NCBI GenBank assembly: GCA_911728435.2
Contig: OU452198.1
Coordinates: 38,345,902-38,409,901 of the forward strand
Length of the DNA stretch: 64,000 nucleotides
From: Apoderus coryli
Lineage: Eukaryota > Arthropoda > Insecta > Coleoptera > Attelabidae
Direction: 5' to 3'
Position numbers and translations under genes: made by a program. The notes under the pieces were generated by a model. The model was not told where the DNA came from. It ran no database searches and worked only from the letters and a program-made list of their open reading frames with translations. Every line of letters starts with the position of its first letter. The stretch's first letter is position 1. Shown here one piece after another: positions 55,265-64,000 of the stretch.

Positions 55265-56041
55265 CAGTGGCGGCTTTAAGGAGAGGGCGCAGGGGGCGCG
55301 CGCCCCTCCCAACGATCGATCCGTGGTTTTACAAATAATTAAATATTTAGAAAATGACAATGAATTCATCCATATATAAATAGATAAATTGCATAAATAT
55401 TTTTGAATGCAGCACCCGGTCTATAATATTTTTAACAGTTCTGACTGCTCTTGGTCTATTAATGCGGATTCTAACAGCGGCGTCTTTGTCCTTGTCGGCT
55501 TCTTTCTCCACAAACCAGTGTTGCAGTTGCTTCTAGTCCAACACAAAATCAAAATACATGGACACAGAACTTGGCGAACAATTAAAATACGATATCGGCG
55601 CATTTTTAACGAAAATTGTACGTTGACTATTTCTGTAGCGACGGCAGAAAGAAGCTTGATTAATTAAAAGTGATAATAGCTTTATTATAGGTTCATAGAA
55701 ATATTGAAATAAACATTGTAAGTGTAATTAACTGATTTGCCAACTTTTATGATTTTATTTCGTATGAACACTTGTATATGCTTTTATTTTATTTTTGTTT
55801 TTGTGTGATACACGAGTTCTTTCAGTTTAGTTTGATTTTTTTTGTTTCCATTTTAGAATTGTTTAGTTTATTTTAATACAGGTACCTATTAAAAAGTTAA
55901 CAAACGTATATCCTTTTAATTTTTGGCTTTTACTCATACGTGAAAATTTACCATTTTTTTTTTCAAGCATATTCAATATAGTTTAAGATTTGACCTTTGG
56001 GGATGCGCCCCCCTCAAATTCTAATCCTAAAGCCGCCACTG
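55265..56041 (+). mobile_element. hAT element with exact 8-bp target duplication
   Basis: CAGTGGCGGCTTTA at 55265 and TAAAGCCGCCACTG ending at 56041 are inverted. TATCCTAT flanks both sides exactly (55257-55264 and 56042-56049). Length 777 bp. Near 55620-55667 the plus strand reads LTISVATAERSLIN, matching the hAT dimerisation domain (LP.SVA.AERSFS); the rest of the transposase is deleted. The subterminal GGGCGCAGGGGGCGCGCGCC is strongly GC-rich. Inserted in the LINE 52245-56150. Confidence 0.9.
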
Positions 56042-56159
56042 TATCCTATTGACTCAGTTACTTCGTTGAGGTGATGAAGACAATGTCTGGCATCCTACGG
56101 CTCTAATTCTGGCACCAATTGGATTTTGTAAGGGTGTAGTTTAAGTTCTTTTCACTTTC

Positions 56160-56638
56160 TTTAGATTGGATATTTAACTATTTTGTGTAACATATGCCGT
56201 GTGTTCTTACATTTCACCCCAAATATATTCCAGCCCATTTTCCTCATCAAATCCACACATTGAATAATATATTTACACACGGAACATGAGTAGATACTTG
56301 ATTTTCCAACAACTTTAATTTATTGAACTTACACAATAATTTAATTAATATTAAAACATTATTACATCTATATATAATACATAATTGTTTTTAAATGACA
56401 CATTTAGCATTCAAATATGTCTATCTAATGACAATCTTAAATAACCGATAATGGCATACCTGTTAACGTTTACTCCTCGTAATCGTAAGGTTACGAGTTC
56501 AAAACTGGAACATTTTTTTATTGTCTGCCTTTGCATTTCACCCTTCCAAACTACGAACGGCCAATTGGAAAATGCACAATCAGCAATTCTCACCACCACA
56601 ACTAAATAAACCCGGTGTAGGGGTAGTTCTGTGATATT
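56160..56638. other. no gene recognised
   Basis: AT-rich sequence. The minus-strand frame 56668-56411 runs over the following TIR and has no family features. Confidence 0.45.
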
Positions 56639-56909
56639 ATACAGGGTGCCCGGAAATGACCTGTACAACGGAATAGCACAAATTCCTTGTCCGAAAATAT
56701 GATGATTTAGGTCAACTTATCTATATACAAGATTGCTTAATACATACAAATACGGAGTTAAAATTCATAATGACTTAGAGATAAATCGTAAAAAGAAAAA
56801 AACGAAATTCTAAACACAAATCAGGTTAAATGACATTACAATAATATCATGTTTTTGTATTTGTCAAAGTAATCATAACCACCTTTTAATATAGTATATT
56901 GTATTCCTA

Positions 56910-57275
56910 GGCGGTAAAGTGTCATTTTTTCAGGCTGAAAGAAGAAACGGACACTTCTTGAATCACTTTACCGCCATGGTTTAGACATTATTTTTCTGCC
57001 GGCACCGTATAATTGTAGGTAATACAAAAAAAAAGAAAAAAAAAACATTAAACGTACTAAATAATAATAATAATAGAACCATGGCGGTAAAGTGATTTTT
57101 TTCAGGCTTCAAGAAGTGTCCGGGCTCGCTAATTCTTTCAGTCTGAAAAAAATCACTTTACCGCCATGGTTTACACATTATGTTTCTGTCGGCACCGTAC
57201 AATTGTAGGTAATACAAAAAAAAAAGAAAAAGAAACATTAAACGTACTAAATAATAATAATAATAATAGAATTTA
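56910..57275. repeat. tandemly duplicated hairpins bounded by GGCGGTAAAGTG
   Basis: GGCGGTAAAGTG occurs at 56910-56921 and 57083-57094. Its inverse is at 56964-56975 and 57154-57165, so two hairpins of 66 and 83 bp exist, both with TTTTTTCAGGCT and AAGAAGTGTCC blocks. Downstream of each, TGGTTTA.ACATTAT, GGCACCGTA.AATTGTAGGTA and AAACGTACTAAATAATAATA repeat with a period of 190 bp. Confidence 0.85.
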
Positions 57276-57484
57276 TTGCCCAACAGAAAACTTAATCTGT
57301 ATTGTTTGATATACTTATTTATGTTAAAAATGGGACTTTGAATTGTACAATTAGTAAAAGTGATTCCCTGTTTAGATAAATTAGACAGTTGTAGCTGCTC
57401 TGTAATATTACTTGTTAAAGCTGATGATGAATTTTTGCTCGAGACTACAGCTGATAAACCGTCGGTAATTACTGAGCTTTTCAT
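57255..57484 (-). pseudogene. 3' end of a non-LTR element, (ATT)n tail
   Basis: The minus strand ends TTTTCTGTTGGGCAATAAAT followed by TCTATTATTATTATTATT. The same tail occurs at about 61960-62000 (TTCTGTTGAGCAATAAATGC, TATTATC). An open frame across it (57484-57158) contains LSNLSKQGITFTNCTIQSP, of unknown kind. Confidence 0.4.
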
Positions 57485-58084
57485 GATGTCAGCTTCAATT
57501 TTCTCATAGTGTCGGCCGAAAAATACTTTGTGCTAAGTTACAATATAATTATTAACTACTGATTCAGGCATGTAGGGCTTTAGAAAATATTTTTTTATCT
57601 CTAAACTGTTTGACAAACAAAAATTTTGTAAGAGAGTAAATAGTTTCGAAATAAAATGAGCTATTCAAAGAAAAAAACTGGTATTGATTATACGGGGGTT
57701 ACAAAAAATATGGGTAGATAAGTTATTGTGACTAAGCGTTTAAACACCCTGTAATTCTAGAAATTGGAGTTTCTTCAATAAAAAACTGTAGTTTATTGGT
57801 GCAAACGTGTATCTAAAAAATGAATAAAATCTATCAACTATTTTTTGATTTATTTGAAAAAACGTAAAAAACATATTCATTTTTAAAGCCCTCTAGCGCA
57901 CAAACCAAGCAAATTTGTATATAGAGAAGTTGACCTAAATCATAATATTTTCGGCCAAGGAATTTGTGTTATTCCATTGTACACGTCATTTCCGGACACC
58001 CTGTATATTCACACTCAAAAGTAGAGCATCGACAAATTCTCGATATTAATAAACTTTTTTACAATAAAGTCTTTATTATTAATT

Positions 58085-58250
58085 ATTAATTTGAAAAAAT
58101 AGTCCATTCTTAAGTGGAGTTGCGTATTTATATGATGAAATAAAAGTCTAATCTCCACAAAATAAATTTAATAGAAATCCTAACCATATCCAAACATGTT
58201 TCGGAACTTCATACTAGTTCCATCATCAGTGGTAATAATAAGAGAAACTT
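58085..58250 (-). repeat. single hammerhead-bearing repeat
   Basis: On the plus strand AGTCCATTCTTAAGTGGAGT and GAAATAAAAGTCTAATCTCC lead into the inverted hammerhead. The first block resembles the flank of the 78-bp palindrome at 21996-22073; the GTC..CTCCAC block resembles the outer ends at 48585 and 49046. Likely a lone terminal repeat of the same superfamily. Confidence 0.5.
58188..58233 (-). ncRNA. hammerhead ribozyme core
   Basis: Minus strand: ACCA (58233-58230), CTGATGA (58229-58223), T, stem II GGAACT/AGTTCC with loop AGTATGA (6 bp, perfect), GAAAC (58202-58198), AT, GT, then T as the cleavage base and TGG pairing with CCA of stem I (3 bp). All core bases are intact, with a minimal stem III. 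Second best candidate after 48939-48980. Confidence 0.75.
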
Positions 58251-58254
58251 AAAA

Positions 58255-59750
58255 TATTGTTCCAGAAAATTTCGATTGAGGTCACTTTATGGAAAATGTT
58301 TTTGTTGTTTTTATGATTTAAAAATTAACATTGTTATACTATCCTATCATTTCTTTCTTTTTATATATCATGAAGTTTTTCGATTTTATATGTAATCGTC
58401 CAACCACTTTAATAGAAATCCTTAATTATTATTATTATTCATTGTAACTTAAATTGGAATTTGTTGAAAATTAAAAAATTATTATCAATATTTGTTTTTT
58501 AGGTATACATTAATATTTTCCTTGAAATATGCTGTTAAGAAATTGGAAAACATGTTAGGTGCATAGTGGAATTATTATAATTTTCATAAAATTTTATTGA
58601 CAACAATTAAAAACAAAATAGCTTTTCAGTTTTCAATATGTTGTTTACGCAAATTTGTAATTAATTAATAAAAAGTTTATGGATAGTACCCGGCCAAAAC
58701 ATTTAAATATATGACTAGTCACTAAATACATATAATTTAAAAGAAATTAATCATGTCTATAATTATTGTTTTAATTAATATGGTAAAATGTATTCGCTCT
58801 GGAATTTAGGTACAAATGTAATTGGTTTAATTTAAAAGTGGAATTTTTTAAATTATGGGTTTTTAAAATCTCCATATAGGGGAGTTCAAATTACCAAATA
58901 AAAAAAGATTCAATGCCCTTTAACGGAGATAAAAACTCTAAAGGGGTAATAGGGAACTTACCTTGTCATGTTTAACTTTTTATTTAACAATTTTGTTTTG
59001 TGAAATGCACATCCAAAAAAATTACCAGTTATTGGCTAGAGTAGAGTAGACTTAAATTTAATTCCGCCAACCCTTTAAAATGATACAATATAAGTCTACT
59101 TTCTGTCTATGAATGTTCTTTTTTTTTTAACATAAGTCCAGGTTTCACTGCAGCCTCATGGGTCTATTGTGAAAAATGAATGTTCTTAGTACACTTAAAA
59201 TGTGTACAAGATTTAGTTATCTACCGTCAAGTACTGACTAATTATTTTTTTTTTAAGATTTCGAACCCCATAATTTCTCAAGGTCAGTTGCGTTAAATCA
59301 CAATACCTTGTGTTCCCCTACATGCGCCTTCTCTGCATTGGTTCTTATGCGAGTCACCCTGTATTTATTTCAGTTTCTAGTCAGCCTTTCGCATTGACGA
59401 CGAGTTTATTGTTTTAATTGATTTCACGGGTTCCGAGAAGGAATTTTGTTTTTGCAATATGTGAACGAAATGTAAAAAAAAATGGTAAACTTCAGATTTT
59501 TTCACTATGTCTTCAACGCAGTTTAATTAAAATAATAAAATTAAAAATACATTGTAATTTCATCTATAGAATTCCTCAACATTTTGATAGAATTTTTTGT
59601 TGTCTTGACCATGTTGTTTCATATCATATTGCATTTGAAAAACAAGGTAGAATAAAATTGTGTTTCATAAAACTACTAATGCGATATTTACAAAAAAACA
59701 TGCATCACAATGGAAAATTTGTTCCTTAGAACACAATTAGAATTTTCACA
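58255..59750. other. AT-rich, no gene
   Basis: A lone CACCCTGTATTT near 59357 is a stray Tc1/mariner-type terminus. A 103-codon frame at 59418-59729 is AT-driven and has no domain. Confidence 0.45.
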
Positions 59751-59756
59751 ATAATA

Positions 59757-60357
59757 TAACAATAGTATATTGTGCAACGAACATGAAATGACATATATTT
59801 CCTACGAGTATGATCGTTTGCAGCATGAGCCACAGGCGAGTGCTGCAAATCATACGAGTAGGAAATGGTCATTTCATGTGAGTTTCACACTATACTTTTT
59901 CTACGACTGATTTAATAATTTTGAATAAATTTAACATAATTTTTAGGCAAATATTTGTTTTTCGAAACTTACCCTTGTTAGCATATAAGCCTAAATACGA
60001 TAAATTAGAAGTATTAAATTGACTAGGTGGTGTTAAACTATATTCACTATCACTGTTTATGTGTTTTGAAATTAGCGAAATACTTAATTATAATTATTAT
60101 TAATTATAAATACCAAAACTGTCAATTTGGTGTTTGTATTTTCGGCGTTGCTATGGTGATTTTTCATGCCCGCCGCTACTTTTGTCACTACAATTGATTA
60201 CACAATGAAATTTTATCCGTGCGTAATAATATTTCCCCCTAGTTGCTAGGCAACTATTATTACGCACGGATAAATGATAAACAGCATTACAATGTACTAC
60301 ATTGTCAAATCATGATTGAACATATAATAAAGGCATTTAAAGACAGTCGTAGAAAAA
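59757..60357 (-). repeat. dispersed repeat family A, copy 3
   Basis: The inverse of the layout at 1674-2190: CACAATATACTATTG tail, GAAATGACATATATTTCC hairpin with a TTTGCAGCA...TGCTGCAAA inner stem, TTTTTCTACGACTGA, and the other end AAAGACAGTCGTAGAAAAAT near 60355. Its inner segment 60215-60275 is a longer hairpin (TATCCGTGCGTAATAATA / TATTATTACGCACGGATA) than in the other copies. Confidence 0.8.
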
Positions 60358-60359
60358 TA

Positions 60360-61958
60360 ATATTAAAACATTGTTATATCTAAACAACTCCTAGTTTATG
60401 ATTATTTTAATTTTATTACTATTCACATTGAATAAATATGGCATAGTTGTTTTTTTCGACACCCGTACTATAATAGTACACTTATATGCCAAAAACCCGT
60501 TTCATAATGAGATCCATAATGATACAGATTTTTAACCAATAGAAACCCATAATTTTTCAATCAAGCATGCTGTACATTTGACGTTTGTCAATACAAATAT
60601 AAATATATTTATAGTTCTTCATTATTTCTCAGGTATCCCGGTTTATGCTCGTGTATTAATATACTATTAAATGACACAAGTTGACACATTTGGCATCCGA
60701 CCGTCGCCGTCGTCACCATCTAGGTTCTCGACATATGCATTTAATGACAATTAAAAAAAAAAGACAAAATATCGTATTTGACGTGACGAATATTATTGTA
60801 AACAAAACCGCAGACCTAACGGATACATTGAATGTGAAGAGGATTCTCAAAATGTCAACTTTCTTCCATTAATAGAGATGCAAGAAATGTATCGATATAG
60901 TCTTTCTTTCATTAATAGGATATATGTAAGCAATGTATCGATATTTTCGATTCGATCTCAATAAATCGGTATAGAATATAAAATGTGTAAAAATTTCATA
61001 TATTTCAGGTCCATGAATATTTTTCAGGTAGAACTATTGCCTCGAGGACTGAGTCTATTGACCGCTTGTTAAAATACTAAAAAATGTCAACGGGAACAGT
61101 TGATCGTATTTATTTTTTTTTAACTATGTACCACCTATCAGCCGTCTGAATGAAATTTATTATTTTTTTTTTCTTATTCTTAAAATATAAGTCAATTAGA
61201 ATTTTTCAATTCAACATTCAATTTTATTAAAATATGTTTCGTTAATTTAAAATTATATTTTCTAAATGTTTAATCCCACTAACGATAACGGTTCATTCAA
61301 AGTTGCAATAGTTTTTTCATAAATTTTGAAAGATTTGAAAAATCCGAATACAGTTTAAAAGAAAAAAAATATATAGAATTCCACCAGACGACTGAAAATC
61401 AGTATAATGATTAACATTAAAATACAAACATTTTCCTTTGACATCTTTTTAAAATTTCGGGACAAATTGTCAATTTTGACAGGTCAGGAAAGTCAGGTGA
61501 CTGCTCATATGTAGATGATTTGAAATCATTTTCAAAGCAACAACACATAGCAGAATTTGAATTTTAATTAAATGCTAAAGAAAACAAATTCCCCGTATGA
61601 TGCGTTCTTTTTATGTGCATATATATTTTATGTTGTGGTTATTATAATAATTATTCTGATATAATATCATCTAAATATGAGATAAGGCAATTAAATCTAT
61701 GTTAAAAGTCGACAAACTTATTGACCTAATTAGTATTTATTCATTGCTTGTAGATACGAATGAAAACATTGAACAAATTGGGTTGTAAACAAAGTATTTA
61801 ATGTTGTTTTCTTTATTTAAATCCTTAATTTTTGATATCTATTCACAAAAAAAGTTTGCACAAAACAGATTTATTAAATTGGTAAATAAACATTTACACT
61901 CGTTTAACGATGCCTCAGATCTTGGCGCCTCATTTTCTACTAAATTTAAATTATAGTA
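60360..61958. other. AT-rich, no gene
   Basis: A basic 63-codon frame at 60681-60872 has no recognisable domain. Nothing else seen. Confidence 0.45.
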
Positions 61959-61959
61959 A

Positions 61960-62060
61960 TGATAATAGCATTTATTGCTCAACAGAATAAATATCCTTAC
62001 AAAGGAACATATAACTACATCTAAGTGGTATCGAGAGTAACAAAAATAAATATAATAAAA
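61960..62060 (-). repeat. 3' tail of a non-LTR element
   Basis: The minus strand reads TTCTGTTGAGCAATAAATGC then TATTATCATTA, closely like the tail at 57255-57300. No coding part is attached. Confidence 0.45.
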
Positions 62061-62149
62061 TTAAATTAAATGAAAACTGATGTATCACTCGACCCCTACT
62101 GATATATGAAAATTTAGCGGTTGTGTCCACCCCTATCACAGGGCTTAAG

Positions 62150-62375
62150 CGATTTCAACCAAAATCTAATGGCTTCATCCTAGGACTGCCTCAAACTCAT
62201 ATACCAAAATTTAGCTCAATTGGTTAAAGCGTTTGGGCGCTATCGTGGTAGAATACATACAGACAGACTTCCATCTGGAAATGGTCTTAATCGTCTGAGG
62301 GAACTTGAAAATGGTTATATCTCAAAAATTTTTTAGCGCGTTCACAATACTTTCCCTGCGCGGGAAAGTAATAAT
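62150..62375 (-). repeat. dispersed repeat family E, copy 2
   Basis: Inverse of 41930-42125: CTAGGACTGCCTCAAACTCA, AATTGGTTAAAGCGTTTGGG, TCTTAATCGTCTGAGGGAAC and the end ACTTTCCCTGCGCGGGAAAG, an 8-bp stem hairpin. Confidence 0.75.
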
Positions 62376-62825
62376 TAAGTAAAACCAAATTAAATAATCA
62401 AGTAGCAATAATAGCAGTTATAGGGTAGATTCTAATAACTTAAGATTGTTGAAATCTGCTACCAATTATAAATACTTGGAGGCTTAGGTAATAATAATAA
62501 TATTATAGCAAACATCAATCACAGAAATGTTAACAAATATTACTAGCTGTAACAGACGGAGATAACTGAGATGTTTTATAAGGGTTGCCTTTAGGATGTG
62601 GACTTTAGAAAGAGGAACCCTTTGAAATCACTGGGGATATTTCAATTATAATATTAGGTGGAAATCCCCCAAATATTTCTTCTTTGAAGCACCCTTTATA
62701 AGAATCTTAGACATATTTTTTGCAAATTTTAAATAAGATAGGTATTATGTTTCGTAAGATTTTACAGTTTGGGTTTGTAAACCACGTTTTTTATCGAACA
62801 AGAAATTAAAATATAAAATCTAGCA
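62376..62825. other. no gene; contains 5' leader of the RpS17 copy
   Basis: AT-rich. The last 60 bases (TTTTACAGTTTGGGTTTGTA...) may be retained 5' UTR of the RpS17 transcript. Confidence 0.4.
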
Positions 62826-63221
62826 ATGGGTAGTGTTCGTACTGAAACTGTCAAAAAGGTTTCAAAAGTTATAATTGAGAAGTACTACACGCGTCTAACG
62901 TTGGACTTCCATACCAACAAAAGGATTTGCGAAGAAATAGCAATCATTCCTACTAAACCTTTACGCAACAAAATCGCTGGATTCGTCACACATTTAATGA
63001 AAAGGCTCCGCCACTCTCAAGTTCGTGGTATTTCCATCAAGTTACAGGAAGAAGAGCGTGAGAGAAGGGACAACTTTGTGCCAGAAGTGTCTGCTTAGGA
63101 ACATGACATTATCGAAGTGGATCCAGAGACCAAGGAAATGTTGAAAATGTTGGAATTCAACAACATTAATGGATTACAGTTGACACAACCACAGGCAAAT
63201 AACTTTAGTAGACGTACTTAG
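62826..63221 (+). pseudogene. RpS17: ribosomal protein S17 (eS17) retrocopy with one stop
   Basis: Intronless, 131 codons plus stop, the usual length of insect RpS17. It has [33 protein letters not shown] and [20 protein letters not shown], a structural protein of the 40S subunit. Codon 91 is TAG (63096-63098), where the family has a Leu or similar; reading resumes in frame at [20 protein letters not shown] and ends RRT at 63221. A few unusual residues occur (MGSVRTET for MGRVRTKT). Animal RpS17 genes normally have introns, so a processed pseudogene is most likely. It is recent, with only one lesion. AATAAAATTTATTAAAAATAAA follows at 63237. Confidence 0.9.
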
Positions 63222-63399
63222 ATGTGTGTGTAAGAAAATAAAATTTATTAAAAATAAAGCACAGTTTTTTGCTCATTCAAAAATACACAAATGGATAAGT
63301 TAAAACTGTTTATATTAGCAAAATTTGGCTGTGGTATGCGTCTCATTAGATTCGTTTATTTTTTGGTTAAATTATATTAAAGATAAAATGTATAGAATA

Positions 63400-63720
63400 T
63401 TGACGCCATTAATTTGAATGTCGGTTTGAATGCTTTCTTGCAAAGATTGTTGAATCCTTCTAAAAATTCCCCTATTGTTTCTAACCTCATTTCAAGCTGA
63501 TCTCGTGTACGGATTGATTGAGAATATTGATTTTAAGTGTTCCCCAAAAGTAGCGCTCACATATTCACGTATAAATTCTGTAATGCAGCGGACAATCATC
63601 ATGTAGAAACCATATAGGTTTAATGGAACGTCTTCAAGCAAATCAGGTAAAGTATTTTGCTAAAAACCAAGGTAGTCCATTCCATTTAGACTTTTAGACG
63701 GTTAGGTAATTGCAAAGGTT
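63400..63720 (-). pseudogene. possible IS630/Tc1-mariner type transposase fragment
   Basis: The minus strand reads LPDLLEDVPLNLYGFYMMIV, then EFIREYVSATFGEHL, resembling the LP.LLEDVPL...M.F.HDGAPAH....VREYL...F...W region, with the catalytic HDG lost. Downstream sequence may hold the C-terminal part (IGEFLEGFNNLCKKAF). Weak, frameshifted. Confidence 0.4.
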
Positions 63721-64000
63721 CTAATTCTAATGAAGAACACCTATCTAAATATTAATACTCAGTTTACCCTGATGTCTCGTCCCTTTTATGACAACAGGAT
63801 GATCAGAAGTACTTTAGAATAATCACTTAAATATTGACAACTTGTTGCACAATTAGAAAGGGTGTCAAACTGGGACGATTTGTATTTATGCAGGAAGTTA
63901 TAATAACCCGTATTATTCTAATGTACGAACAGTAGTCATCATTTATGGTGAACTTCCACTGATTTCCCATTAGTTGTTATTCTGCCATAATTATTTTAAT
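63721..64000. other. no gene seen
   Basis: AT-rich sequence to the window end. Confidence 0.5.

Larger units (their letters stand above)
52245..56150 (-). pseudogene. non-LTR retrotransposon split by three insertions
   Basis: Minus-strand pieces in order: 56150-56042 and 55264-54787 (a LTLNALKT stretch, NTKFLGVHTDSKLIWDIHID, LVQSTLAYVIIFWGG, IMIFPCLYMYALI); then 52929-52782 (LLKREDVHNYGTRNK, PNYIGVKYYNKL); then about 52407-52245 (FKVELRNYFVDKCFYSVDEF, the normal C-terminal end). A hAT element, a long-armed TIR element and a hammerhead-like inverted repeat interrupt it. The pieces follow each other in the order of an RT thumb and C-terminus, which shows the insertions are later. Upstream RT motifs are missing. 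Confidence 0.8.
56642..58003. mobile_element. non-autonomous TIR element, 1.36 kb
   Basis: CAGGGTGCCCGGAAATGACC at 56642 and its near inverse ending at 58003, flanked by TA (56640-56641, 58004-58005). The TIRs extend about 95 bp (TTCCTTGTCCGAAAATATGA, TAGGTCAACTT). No transposase sequence is visible. The interior has duplicated hairpins and the 3' end of a non-LTR copy. Confidence 0.8.

Noticed and set aside
57158..57484. 108-codon minus-strand frame
   Set aside because: Its end is the translation of (ATT)n and of a duplicated hairpin; only the LINE tail is supported.
60681..60872. 63-codon basic frame
   Set aside because: No domain or conservation evidence; probably chance.
1..64000. CRISPR arrays, rRNA operons, intact tRNA genes, bacterial operons
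   Set aside because: None seen; repeats are dispersed eukaryotic transposons, and the only tRNA-like signals are the SINE B box and one T-arm-like fragment.

Overview
The window looks like AT-rich, transposon-dense nuclear DNA of an insect, possibly a beetle, although the exact host cannot be fixed from sequence alone. The mixture points to an arthropod: RTE- and Jockey/CR1-like non-LTR retrotransposons with (ATT)n tails, a Penelope-like element, a Ty3/Gypsy element, piggyBac, hAT, pogo and several mariner/Tc1 relatives carrying 'CAGGGTG' termini. A retrocopy of ribosomal protein S17 and one THAP-type exon are also present. I see no bacterial operon structure, no CRISPR array, no rRNA and no intact tRNA gene. 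Nearly all recognisable coding sequence is decayed mobile-element sequence.

Layout. 1-8 kb holds fragments of non-LTR retrotransposons, dispersed repeats and a probable first exon of a THAP gene (5544-5647). 8.0-9.8 kb holds the best preserved unit: a 1.7-kb element with perfect 32-bp terminal inverted repeats, internal copies of a 25-bp motif and one 370-codon gene of the DUF7869 type. 10.3-13.4 kb is a Penelope-like retroelement (RT plus GIY-YIG) followed by a hammerhead-like motif and flanked by an inverted repeat. 15-18 kb holds a mariner relic, a hammerhead core and a non-LTR element. 19.5 kb has one possible host first exon. 21.8-24.0 kb is a dispersed repeat split by a piggyBac element; 24.1-26.9 kb is an RTE-type ORF of 881 codons.

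27.5-38 kb is a thicket of nested insertions: two IS630/Tc1-type elements, one of them with TIRs of about 0.7 kb, and a hAT shell (33977-37601) that contains a mariner fragment, two opposing non-LTR elements and a hairpin element. 38-40.7 kb is a decayed Ty3/Gypsy element on the minus strand (gag, RT, RNase H, integrase; no LTR pair recognised). 42.5-47 kb holds non-LTR, pogo and mariner relics. 48.1-48.4 kb is a tRNA-like SINE with a 13-bp target duplication; 48.6-49.05 kb is an inverted repeat carrying the best hammerhead ribozyme. 49.9-51.4 kb is another non-LTR element. 52.2-56.1 kb is one minus-strand non-LTR element split by three later insertions. 56.6-58.0 kb is a TIR element with duplicated hairpins; 59.8-60.4 kb is a third copy of the repeat seen at 1.7 and 22 kb; 62.8-63.2 kb is the RpS17 retrocopy.

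Two signals stand out. The first is a dispersed set of hammerhead-type self-cleaving RNA motifs, several within inverted repeats, in the same neighbourhood as a Penelope-like element. The second is the DUF7869 gene packaged inside what looks like a complete DNA transposon with an unusual arrow pattern of terminal motifs.
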